DNA from: Prosapia bicincta | Lineage: Eukaryota > Arthropoda > Insecta > Hemiptera > Cercopidae | Reading direction: 5' to 3' | DNA: 64,000 bases | Assembly (NCBI GenBank): GCA_036971475.1 | Contig: JBAIZL010000003.1 | Coordinates: forward strand, 56,298,842-56,362,841 | Part shown: positions 9,489-20,100 of the stretch, piece by piece | Layout of the letters: each line of letters begins with the position of its first letter | How positions within the stretch are numbered: position 1 is the stretch's first letter | Notes under the pieces: generated by a model | Databases searched by the model: none | The model's input: the letters and a program-made list of their open reading frames with translations, nothing else | Told to the model about the DNA's origin: nothing | Program-made: the position numbers and the translations under genes

Positions 9489-10100
9489 TGTAGTGCCAGA
9501 TAATCTGTCTTGGTGGTTAGATTAGAGTTTCTCAAGTTTCCTGTGACAGTATCCTGAGGAACCCTCATCAACCACATTCAGCCACAACTAAAAATGTTTA
9601 TCTAACCAAAACATCCTTCACGTGGACATGTAATGACCTTTAGAGAGGATCTCTGAAGACAGCTGATTGGAGAAGGATCATCCAATTAAAAGAAATAAGA
9701 TAAATTCCAACCAATCCTGTTAGAGTTAGAGTCCACATGGACTGTCAAAACTCACACCCAAGAGTAAAACAAGAACAAGACGGAGAACCCATATATAACC
9801 TCATGTTGAGCCCTCAAGAGGCAGTTTGAGTTTTTTTCAGTTTTTCAGTTAGAGAGAGAGTCAGAGAGTCAGACAGATTTTGTTAGTGGATTTTGTTAGA
9901 TAGTTAGTTGAAATTGTATTATGTTTTGTTAACTTAGAAGTGTTATATCTGTACTGGAGATGCTGAACCGTAAGTCAAAATATATATAACATTTATTTCT
10001 GCAAATCATGTCTAGTCATTAAGAACCACAGACCTATCCATCATACCAATGAAGTAGTTCCCAGTGTCTATATAAAGATCTATAGTCTCGACACATTACA
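9489..10100 (+). repeat. 3' LTR (612 bp)
   Basis: Matches the 5' LTR (525-1136) across 612 bp with one visible difference (G at 9558). It starts TGTAGTG, ends CATTACA and is followed by the second TACA. Confidence 0.95.
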
Positions 10101-10104
10101 TACA
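10101..10104. repeat. Target-site duplication, right copy (TACA)
   Basis: Identical to 521-524 and abuts the 3' LTR. Confidence 0.9.
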
Positions 10105-10165
10105 CTTAGATTTCAAAACGATCTTCTTTAGAAGAAATTAATAAATATATTATTTTTTAAATTAT
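10105..10165 (+). repeat. Short dispersed repeat, related to 12844-12893
   Basis: About 46 bp starting CTTAGATTTCAAAAC is shared with 12844-12893. The LTR element inserted directly at the left edge of this copy. Further right (10200-10255) lies a stretch with CGAAACGTCG, reminiscent of Penelope-type ends, but too little remains to call it. Confidence 0.5.
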
Positions 10166-10325
10166 TAAATAATTATATTTATGTGTTATTTTTAATCTTG
10201 ACAGGGGCACGAAATCTGTCAGTGTATTCGAAACGTCGTAGATTCATTAAGATATTTTTTTATAAGTCTAAGAAAGTCAATTCTTGCTAAGTTTATATTA
10301 TTTAAAATATAAAATAATTTATCTA

Positions 10326-10710
10326 TTACGTTTATATATTCTTGCATATTTATGAAGGATATTAGCATCCCATAGTTGCATACACACGACAATGCTGTTT
10401 ATTGCGTAACTCTTTCCTTCGCGGGGAGATTTATTTTCCTGATTACATGGCTATTATATAATACATCAGACGATGATAATATTAACGATGCGAAGTCATT
10501 AATGTAACACTACTACGTATGGGAAATACTGTACAGAGTGTCCATGAATTACTCTAATATAGCCTACTTGTTTAGTCTTCCATATGTCTGTCTGGGTCTA
10601 TTAAAAAATGTTTTAATTTCTATAAAGCTGATAAACGCATCAAATTCAAATTTTAGTCTGTTCAAAACTTGTATTTTAAAACGTTTCAGAAAATTTGTTC
10701 TGAAAAATCT
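10326..10710 (+). repeat. Dispersed block, copy 1 (partner 16178-16585)
   Basis: About 385 bp shared with 16178-16585 at high identity. Copy 1 lacks a ~20-bp AT stretch after ATTAATGTA. Both copies are followed within ~80 bp by a field of the 23-bp repeat, so the block and the repeat seed moved or duplicated together. No coding potential is evident. Confidence 0.8.
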
Positions 10711-10754
10711 CGGAGATTTCAAAATGGTGTTCATACAAAGTTAGAGTGCTGTTA

Positions 10755-11390
10755 ACTGTTGCCGCTTTAGCTTTAAGCAAAGATCCTCTTTAACTCTAGT
10801 CAGGGAAGTGCTGGTAGGTATTGAACTGCTGGAAATGTAGGCAGAGAACTGTTTTAATAATAGCCAGAGATTTGCTTGAACTGTAGCCAGAGAACTGCTC
10901 GAGCTATAGCCACATATCTGTCGAAACTTTAGGCAGGAAACTGCTGGAACTATAGGCAGAGAACTGTTTTAACTATAGCCAGAGATTAGGTCTAACTGTA
11001 GACAGAGAACCGCTGGAACTATAGCAAATAACTGTTCGAACTATAGCCAGGAATCAGTTTAAACTCTAGGCAGGGACGTGCTTAATCTGCAGGCAAAGAA
11101 CTGTTTTAACTAAAGCCAGATATTTGCTCGAACTTTAGACAGAGAACCGCTGGAACTATAGCCAATAACTGCTTGAACTGTAGCTAGAAATCTGTTCAAA
11201 GTCTATGCAGGGAACTGCTGGAACTGTAGAATGAGAATTCCTCGGACTGTAACCTGAGAACTTCTCAAACTGTAGCTGGAGAACGTCTCCAACTGTTGCC
11301 TAAGAACTCCTCCAACTGTTGTCTGAGAACTTCTCGAACTGTAGCATGAGAGCTCCTCAAACTGTAGCTAGAGAACATCTTGAAGAGTAG
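10755..11390 (+). repeat. Degenerate 23-bp tandem repeats, field 1
   Basis: About 27 divergent units of ~23 bp with a core like GAACTGTAGCCAGAGAA. Units vary at many sites, so this is an old, unhomogenised array. It passes directly into the 114-bp higher-order array at 11391. Confidence 0.8.
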
Positions 11391-12841
11391 TCATTCAACT
11401 CCTTGAACTGTAGCCTGAGATATCCTTGGACTGTCCTCTGAGAACTTATGGAATTTTAGCCATAGAACTCCTAAACTGTTGCCTGAGAATTCCTTCAACT
11501 GTTGCCTGAGAACTCCTCGAACTGTAGCCTGAGATATCCTTGGACTGTGCTCTGAGAACTTATGGAATTTTAGCCATAGAACTCCCAAACTGTTGCCTGA
11601 GAATTCCTTCAACTGTTGCCTGAGAACTCCTCGAACTGTAGCCTGAGATATCCTTGGACTGTGCTCTGAGAACTTATGGAATTTTAGCCATAGAACTCCC
11701 AAACTGTTGCCTGAGAATTCCTTCAACTGTTAACTGAGAACTCCTCGAACTGTAGCCTGAGATATCCTTGGACTGTGCTCTGAGAACTTATGGAATTTTA
11801 GCCATAGAACTCCCAAACTGTTGCCTGAGAATTCCTTCAACTGTTGCCTGAGAACTCCTCGAACTGTAGCCTGAGATATCCTTGGACTGTGCTCTGAGAA
11901 CTTATGGAATTTTAGCCATAGAACTCCTAAACTGTTGTCTGAGAATTCCTTCAACTGTTGCCTGAGAACTCCTCGAACTGTAGCCTGAGATATCCTTGGA
12001 CTGTGCTCTGAGAACTTATGGAATTTTAGCCATAGAACTCCTAAACTGTTGCCTGAGAATTCCTTCAACTGTTGCCTGAGAACTCCTCGAACTGTAGCCT
12101 GAGATATCCTTGGACTGTGCTCTGAGAACTTATGGAATTTTAGCCATAGAACTCCTAAACTGTTGCCTGAGAATTCCTTCAACTGTTGCCTGAGAACTCC
12201 TCGAACTGTAGCCTGAGATATCCTTGGACTGTGCTCTGAGAACTTATGGAATTTTAGCCATAGAACTCCCAAACTGTTGCCTGAGAATTCCTTTAACTGT
12301 TGCCTGAGAACTCCTCGAACTGTAGCCTGAGATATCCTTGGACTGTGCTCTGAGAACTTATGGAATTTTAGCCATAGAACTCCCAAACTGTTGCCTGAGA
12401 ATTCCTTCAACTGTTGCCTGAGAACTCCTCGAACTGTAGCCTGAGATATCCTTGGACTGTGCTCTGAGAACTTATGGAATTTTAGCCATAGAACTCCCAA
12501 ACTGTTGCCTGAGAATTCCTTCAACTGTTAACTGAGAACTCCTCGAACTGTAGCCTGAGATATCCTTGGACTGTGCTCTGAGAACTTATGGAATTTTAGC
12601 CATAGAACTCCCAAACTGTTGCCTGAGAATTCCTTCAACTGTTGCCTGAGAACTCCTCGAACTGTAGCCTGAGATATCCTTGGACTGTGCTCTGAGAACT
12701 TATGGAATTTTAGCCATAGAACTCCTAAACTGTTGCCTGAGAATTCCTTCAACTGTTGCCTGAGAACTCCTCGAACTGTAGCCTGAGAATTCCTTGGACT
12801 GCACCCTGAGAACTTATCGAATTGTAGCAATAGAGCTTCTC
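11391..12841 (+). repeat. 114-bp higher-order tandem array (~12.5 copies)
   Basis: Successive TAGCCTGAGATATCC blocks lie at 11411, 11525 and 11639 and onward, a 114-bp period. Each unit is five ~23-bp subunits (24+22+23+23+22 bp) recognisably related to the degenerate units of 10755-11390. Copies are nearly identical, with marker variants such as TTAACTGAG at 11730 and 12528, exactly seven units apart. The last copy (from about 12780) diverges. Long minus-strand frames here exist only because 114 is a multiple of three. Confidence 0.92.
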
Positions 12842-12843
12842 AA

Positions 12844-12893
12844 ACTTAGATTTCAAAACAATCTTCTTTAAAATAAATTATTAAATATATATA
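12844..12893 (+). repeat. Short dispersed repeat, second copy
   Basis: Shares about 46 bp with 10105-10150 (CTTAGATTTCAAAAC onward). It directly follows the 114-bp array. Confidence 0.5.
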
Positions 12894-13870
12894 CTCGTAG
12901 GCCTATATATAAAGAACTAAATCAAAATACAAATACACGAATTATAATTGTAAATTCAATGTTCCGGTTACCCACATTATAGGCTGACTGGCGATAAAAG
13001 TGTTTTGGCGCCTATCACTAAGACATGTAAACGAGTCACATGTAATTGATTTTATCATGTCACTTGTGAGGTTATAAATATTTTGTATATAGAACTAAAG
13101 TGTAATATATTCTCTCTCTGGTAATTAATGCTTCAGGTCCAATAAATACTATCCAAGATTAATATCAAGTAAATGTTTTAACACCAAATAATTTACTTGT
13201 TAAGGAATTTACGTTATAATTTACTTCCTAGTAAACATGAGTTTATCTAAGTGTATCAATGTTTGTACTTAACTTCAACCAAGTCTGTTTTTAAGGATTA
13301 TTTTACAACTAAATACTTAGTCAATATTTCCGACTTACTTTTTAGGTTTTGTGAAATTTTGAAAACAGTAGTGAAAATCAATATAATACGGAATAACAAA
13401 GGCGTGTGTCGGCCCGTAACTACTGACAAAAAGCTCCTACAATAACATCATGTTTTTAGTGCTGTCGGCGTTTATCTATCAAACAAAAACCATCGTAATT
13501 ACATCTGTAAGTAGTGTGAAGCTTGTTGTTTAATACTGTGCATGCATTTTTCCAAAAGTAGCATCATCGGTTGAGTAGTACGAATAAGCATAAAACGTTA
13601 CGTGGCCCGACGGTATTCGGTTCAGGGTACTGACTGTCGCGTCAATTGGGTGACGATTACAGGAACTGACGGTTAAAAGAGTGACGGTTTTACTGTATTC
13701 TAACAATCAAAGTACAAATAATTTTAATTCGTTGGGTGTTGCTTAGTAACCAAAATTTAAAATGAATTCAACGATGTAGCCTATTATGGCATTGCTGTTT
13801 TGGTAAATAAAAATTGTATATGTTATCTCGTTGGGAAGCTGTTTTATTAAAATCCTAACCGTTTTATAGG
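12894..13870. other. Non-coding stretch
   Basis: AT-rich DNA with no recognised gene, RNA or repeat. A few GACGG-rich words occur near 13600-13690. Confidence 0.5.
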
Positions 13871-13879
13871 TAATTATTT

Positions 13880-14075
13880 TTCTGCTGAAATTAATTGGTT
13901 TTGGGGGGTCAAGTGTCACCCCCGTGGGCTACGCCCCTAAGACTTATCTCAAGACCCTTCCCAAGAAAGTACTCAACAATTCCCAAAATTTCATGGCGAT
14001 CGGATTAGTAGACTATTTTATTAACGCATAAGGGTCATACATACATACATACATACAAACATTCATTTTTATATC
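13880..14075 (+). mobile_element. 3' tail of an RTE-type non-LTR retrotransposon
   Basis: Contains ATTTCATGGCGATCGG followed by a TAGTAGAC-like stretch, ending in an ACATACATACAT tetranucleotide run at about 14036-14060. This combination of a conserved terminal block plus a short tandem tail is the usual 3' end of RTE/BovB-like elements in arthropods. No coding part remains. The family call rests on recollection of such tails. Confidence 0.45.
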
Positions 14076-14169
14076 AGGTATAACACTCCTGGTAGGACGA
14101 ACTAGAAAGGTTAAAATAAATCATACTTCTTGAGAAAGGAATGTTTTTCGTTGAACTTTTTTTAAGTGT

Positions 14170-14620
14170 AACTGAATTGGAGGAAATGTAATATTCGTAA
14201 ATTGTTATCTTGTTCAAAATGGTTTTTAACCAGAATTTGTTTAATGGCAATTAAAAAATGTTGCTTTTCAACATGCACTTCCGATTAATTGATTCCGAAC
14301 CAAATTTTTGTTGGCTTCATAGAATTAATTAATGTTTATATACTACAGTTTCTCGAACGTAACATATTTCGATATATTAAACCTTTTTTTACAGATTGGA
14401 TTTTAAATTATGATCATAAGACAATAAATTGAACTGCTAACTTAAAATACAACCAAGCTGTGTTACCACATTCACTTTATGTAATGTCTAGAGTAAACAA
14501 ACTAAAGAAAGAAAGTCGGGCCAACTAGAGTAACAAATTCTTATCGCTACGAGACTTTCGACTACAAGGGAATTGGGTCGTCAGCTGTGTTTATTCAACA
14601 AATGCGTTTATTTTATCATT
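14170..14620 (+). repeat. Dispersed block, inverted partner of 53085-53555
   Basis: About 450 bp matches the reverse complement of 53085-53555 with numerous differences. Shared landmarks are TAATGTCTAGAGTAAACAAA (14480-14500) and the CCAACTAGAGTAACAAATTC word. In the 53-kb copy this segment carries an ATG-led frame and a splice donor; here the ATG is changed (AAGTCGG) and the donor is lost, so this copy is a relic. Confidence 0.75.
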
Positions 14621-15275
14621 TCTTACCGTATTAGAGTTGTGATGAATGTAGCTGTATTTTTGTATTTTTTCTAAAGGCTTTTAAATTAAAAGTTTGTTGT
14701 CAAGTGTAATTAGTTTATAATAATTGGGGCAGTTAGAGAGTTCCCTTTGTTGTTTTCTATTAGCAAAAATATTTATATTTGTTATTTAAATATTTTGCAA
14801 TAACCATATAGAAAAAAATATCTAAATTTCACAAGTACCTTTGTCCTGCTAAAATCACAAAAAGAAGAAAACTTGTAGTTTTACCGAAACATGTAGCCTA
14901 TGTATAGAGAACTATATCCTGTTGTGGGTTTTGTGTTTTTATAATATTTCTTATAAATAGATTATAACGATTCTATAAGAAAGATAACACTGGTATGCAT
15001 CAAATTTGCTTCAAGATGAAAACATCTGATTTTAGTCAATTGCGATACCCTGAATTCAGATCTGTTTTTAGTTTTTTTTCTATCACGTCAGGTTTTTTCG
15101 TAATTTAAAAAAATGTATAATAATAATTTACACAATTACTGCACATATGGGTACCTATAATGAATTTAAACCTCTATATATGTTTATTTGTTTACCGGAA
15201 TATATTTTATAAATAAACAATGATGTTAAAATTCAATGTAATTATAAGTGACAATTTAAAAAACTTACCTAGTGT
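14621..15275. other. AT-rich non-coding stretch
   Basis: No gene, repeat or structured element recognised. Confidence 0.5.
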
Positions 15276-16240
15276 TTACATCACACTTGGGATCTTTTGC
15301 CCGGGGGAATTTCCCTTTAGGCACCAGCAGTAATCTGCCATCATTGTTTCATTCCAATTCCCCTGGTATCTTGTTTGCATGGTTTTAATGTCCTAGTGGA
15401 ATCTTTCAATCTATTTCTCACTCATCGCACCCAGATTTTCGGAGAAATAGTCGATATGGCTATATAGAAAATGTACTTTCACACTCATTTTACAGCCCAA
15501 GGGTTTGAAATGTCCTAAACATTCCTCAACAATTTCCCTATAATTTTCAGCTTTATTGTTCCCAAGAAAGTTACCCTGTTAAACGCCAACCATGAAGAAA
15601 CTTCGAGTTCATTCATCGAGAAAGTGAAAGCACGGTCTCTCGACCGAGTTCTCGAATTTGTCGTCCATCAAAAACACCAGCTTTCAGTTTTGCGTCACTT
15701 TTATTTGGAAATTTTGTTTGATGGTACAAATGGATATTGCTTTTATTACTTAAGCTTGTCACGAATTGCTTCATAGTTTTATATGAAGAGGGGGAAACAG
15801 AACTTTCTCTCTACAAATTAAGGGTTCAGACAGTTCATTTTTTTTCCAGGTACAAGATTCCTTCTTAGGGGCCAATTTTTTCTTTCCCAGTGCTCAGATT
15901 GTGCTATGCTATCCCAGTCACAGAGAAAACAGGGATACGTAGTGAAACCGGATTGTTGGCCTAGAAGTATCGCAGTACTTTAAAATCCCCACACACTGTC
16001 CAGGAATGCTTACGATACTCAATTTTATCAATTTTATTTAGCAGGATTGTATTGAACACCAATTGCCATAAATAGACCTTCTATATTTTTGCAGTATGCA
16101 AGTTTATCTGTTTTAGCAAAGAAAGGTATGAATTCCCTCTCTCTATGCCTGAACCATGACAATGTTGTGCCGGGGAAAGTACGTTTATATATTCGAGCAT
16201 ATTTATGAAGGATATTCGCATCCCATAGTTGCTTATACAA
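15276..16240 (-). pseudogene. Decayed coding relic of a repetitive, transposon-associated arthropod protein
   Basis: Read on the minus strand, the longest clean piece is 16034-16240 (REREFIPFFAKTDKLAYC, then NIEGLFMAIGVQYNPAK). Downstream pieces in shifting frames read WTVCGDFKV, and later FLGNNKAENYREIVEECLGH, VKVHFLYSH, DYFSENLGAMSEK, RYQGNWNETMMADYCWCLK. This order resembles a family of high-copy, intronless arthropod proteins of unknown function often found in repeats; I have no name for it. Several stops and frame changes make it non-functional. Its 5' end runs into the dispersed block at 16178-16585, so it is truncated or chimeric. No DDE or RT motif is visible. Confidence 0.55.
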
Positions 16241-16585
16241 AGCATTGCTGTTTATTGCTTAACTCTTATATTCGCGGGAAGGTTTATTTTCCTGATTACA
16301 TGGCTATTATGTAATACATCAGACGATGATAATATTAACGATGCAAAGTCATTAATGTATCAAAAATATAAACATTGTAACACTACTACGTATGGGAAAT
16401 ACTGTACAGAGTGTCCTTGAATTACTCTAATATAGCCTACTTGTTTAGTCTTCCACATGTCTGTCTGGGTCTATTAAAAAGTTTTAATTTCTATAAAGCT
16501 AAAAAACGAATCAAATTCAAATTTTAGTGTGTTTACAACTTGTTTTTAAAAACGTTTTAGAAAATTTGTTCTGAAAAATATCTGT
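16178..16585 (+). repeat. Dispersed block, copy 2 (partner 10326-10710)
   Basis: Same sequence as 10326-10710 with scattered substitutions. It overlaps the 5' part of the decayed minus-strand relic and leads directly into the second 23-bp repeat field. Confidence 0.8.
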
Positions 16586-17108
16586 TCAAACCGTAGGCAG
16601 GGAACTCCTTCAACTGTAGGACGTAAAGTGCTGGAACTGTAGGTAGAGAACTGTTTTAACTGTAGCCAGAGATGTGCTCGAACTCTAGGCAAGGAACCAC
16701 TGAAGCTGTAGCAAGAAATCTGTTCAAACTGTAGGAAGGGAACTCCTGGAACTAAGCCCGGAACTGCTGGATGTGTGGGCCGGGAACTGCTGGAACTGTA
16801 GTCAGGGAATTCCTGGAACTGTGGGCCGGGAACTGCTGGAACTATAGGCAGAGATCAGTTTTAACTATAGCCAGAGATTTGCTCGAACTCTAGACAGGGA
16901 ACCACTGGAACTGTAGCTAGAAATCTGTACAAACTATAGGCAGAGAACTCCTGGAACAGTAGGCAGGAATCTGCTTTAAGTATAGCCAGATATTTGCTCG
17001 AACTCTAAACAGAGAACCGTTCGAACTGTAGCCAATACCTGCTCGAACTGTAGCCAGAAATTTGTTCAAATTCTAGGCAGAGAACTGTTTTAACTATAGC
17101 CAGGGAAC
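16586..17108 (+). repeat. Degenerate 23-bp tandem repeats, field 2
   Basis: About 22 divergent ~23-bp units of the same GAACTGTAG... family as 10755-11390. They abut the 284-bp satellite, which begins in the middle of a unit near 17108. Confidence 0.8.
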
Positions 17109-20100
17109 TTTCGAATTTTCTAATATATACGACCTAGATATGAAATAACAACCCAAATAATATCAGGAACACACCTATCACTGCCCAAATCGCTGCAGTC
17201 ACGCCCGTTGAAGTATAAATACCGCCCTATTGAAGAAATGCTATGTTTGTACCTCCTTCTCACACCTACATCCACCCATAAGGACTAAATCCCGCCCAAA
17301 ACTGATATAGACGTTTTATTTATCGTTCATTAGGGTGAATGACCTCAATTTAGAGTAAATAATCTAAAATAAACAGACTATTGTTGTTCTACTTTCGATT
17401 TTTCTATTATATACGACCTAGATATGAAATAACAAATTAAATAATATCAGGAACACACCTATCACAGCCCAAATCGCTGCAGTCACGCCCGTTGAAGTAT
17501 AAATACCGCCCTATTGAAGAAATGCTATGTTTGTACCTCCTTCTCACACCTACATCCACCCATAAGGACTAAATCCCGCCCAAAACTGATAATATACGTT
17601 TTATTTATCGTTCAATAGGGTGAATGACCTCAATTTAGAGTAAATAATCTACAATAAACAGACTATTGTTGTTCTACTTTCGATTTTTCTATTATATACG
17701 ACCTAGATATGAAATAACAAACCAAATAATATCAGGAACACACCTATCACTGCCCAAATCGCTGCAGTCACGCCCGTTGAAGTATAAATACCGCCCTATT
17801 GAAGAAATGCTATGTTTGTACCTCCTTCTCACACCTACATCCACCCATAAGGACTAAATCCCGCCCAAAACTGATAATATACGTTTTATTTATCGTTCAT
17901 TAGGGTGAATGACCTCAATTTAGAGTAAATAATCTAAAATAAACAGACTATTGTTGTTCTACTTTCGATTTTTCTATTATATACGACCTAGATATGAAAT
18001 AACAAACCAAATAATATCGGGAACACACCTATCACTGCCCAAATCGCTGCAGTCACGCCCGTTGAAGTATAAATACCGCCCTATTGAAGAAATGCTATGT
18101 TTGTACCTCCTTCTCACACCTACATCCACCCATAAGGACTAAATCCCGCCCAAAACTGATATAGACGTTTTATTTATCGTTCATTAGGGTGAATGACCTC
18201 AATTTAGAGTAAATAATCTAAAATAAACAGACTATTGTTGTTCTACTTTCGATTTTTCTATTATATACGACCTAGATATGAAATAACAACCCAAATAATA
18301 TCAGGAACACACCTATCACTGCCCAAATCGCTGCAGTCACGCCCGTTGAAGTATAAATACCGCATTATTGATGAAATGCTATGTTTGTACCTCCTTCTCA
18401 CACCTACATCCACCCATAAGGACTAAATCCCGCCCAAAACTGATAATATACGTTTTATTTATCGTTCATTAGGGTGAATGACCTCAATTTAGAGTAAATA
18501 ATCTAAAATAAACAGACTATTGTTGTTCTACTTTCGATTTTTCTATTATATACGACCTAGATATGAAATAACAATCCAAATAATATCAGGAACACACCTA
18601 TCACTGCCCAAATCGCTCCAGTCACGCCCGTTGAAGTATAAATACCGCCCTATTGAAGAAATGCTATGTTTGTACCTCCTTCTCACACCTACATCCACCC
18701 ATAAGGACTAAATCCCGTCCAAAACTGATAATATACGTTTTATTTATCGTTCATTAGGGTGAATGACCTCAATTTAGAGTAAATAATCTAAAATAAACAG
18801 ACTATTGTTGTTCTACTTTCGATTTTTCTATTATATACGACCTAGATATGAAATAACAACCCAAATAATATCAGGAACACACCTATCACTGCCCAAATCG
18901 CTGCAGTCACGCCCGTTGAAGTATAAATACCGCCCTATTGAAGAAATGCTATGTTTGTACCTCCTTCTCACACCTACATCCACCCATAAGGACTAAATCC
19001 CGCCCAAAACTGATATAGACGTTTTATTTATCGTTCATTAGGGTGAATGACCTCAATTTAGAGTAAATAATCTAAAATAAACAGACTATTGTTGTTCTAC
19101 TTTCGATTTTTCTATTATATACGACCTAGATATGAAATAACAAACCAAATAATATCAGGAACACACCTATCACTGCCCAAATCGCTGCAGTCACGCCCGT
19201 TGAAGTATAAATACCGCCCTATTGATGAAATGCTATGTTTGTACCTCCTTCTCACACCTACATCCACCCATAAGGACTAAATCCCGCCCAATACTGATAA
19301 TATACGTTTTATTTATCGTTCATTAGGGTGAATGACCTCAATTTAGAGTAAATAATCTGAAATAAACAGACTATTGTTGTTCTACTTTCGATTTTTCTAA
19401 TATATACGATCTAGATATGAAATAACAACCCAAATAATATCAGAAACACACCTATCACTGCCCAAATCGCTGCAGTCACGCCCGTTGAAGTATAAATACC
19501 GCCCTATTGAAGAAATGCTATGTTTGTACCTCCTTCTCACACCTACATCCACCCATAAGGACTAAATCCCGCCCAAAACTGATAATATACGTTTTATTTA
19601 TCGTTCATTAGGGTGAATGACCTCAATTTAGAGTAAATAATCTAAAATAAACAGACTATTGTTGTTCTACTTTCGATTTTTCTATTATATACGACCTAGA
19701 TATGAAATAACCCAAATAATATCAGGAACACACCTATCACTGCCCAAATCGCTGCAGTCACGCCTGTTGAAGTATAAATACCGCCCTATTGAAGAAATGC
19801 TATGTTTGTACTTCCTTGTCACACCTACATCCACCCATAAGGACTAAATCCCGCCCAAAACTGATAATATACGTTTTATTTATCGTTCATTAGGGTGAAT
19901 GACCTCAATTTAGAGTAAATAATCTAAAATAAACAGACTATTGCTGTTCTACTTTCGATTTTTCTATTATATACGACCTAGATATGAAATAACAACCCAA
20001 ATAATATCAGGAACACACCTATCACTGCCCAAATCGCTGCAGTCACGCCTGTTGAAGTATAAATACCGCCCTATTGAAGAAATGCTATGTTTGTACTTCC

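Larger units (their letters stand above)
525..10100 (+). mobile_element. Ty3/gypsy env-bearing LTR retrotransposon (errantivirus-like endogenous retrovirus)
   Basis: A complete 9,576-bp element: two 612-bp LTRs, a primer site, a 972-bp leader with small ORFs, gag, pol (PR-RT-RNaseH-IN order), env, a ~570-bp 3' untranslated region and a polypurine tract. PR-RT-RH-IN order, a D,D35E integrase and a GPY/F-like motif place it in Ty3/gypsy (Metaviridae). The third gene is a baculovirus-F-like envelope, as in insect errantiviruses. Unlike classical gypsy, Gag has two CCHC zinc knuckles and the primer looks like tRNA-Leu. The LTRs differ by one base (594 T versus 9558 G), so insertion is recent. Pol and env nevertheless contain frame breaks and a stop, described in their own entries. 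It sits in the plus orientation in a satellite-rich region. Confidence 0.95.

Noticed and set aside
11391..12830. Minus-strand frames of 111, 264 and 100 codons
   Set aside because: Same artefact in the 114-bp array; interruptions coincide with the TTAACTGAG variant units.
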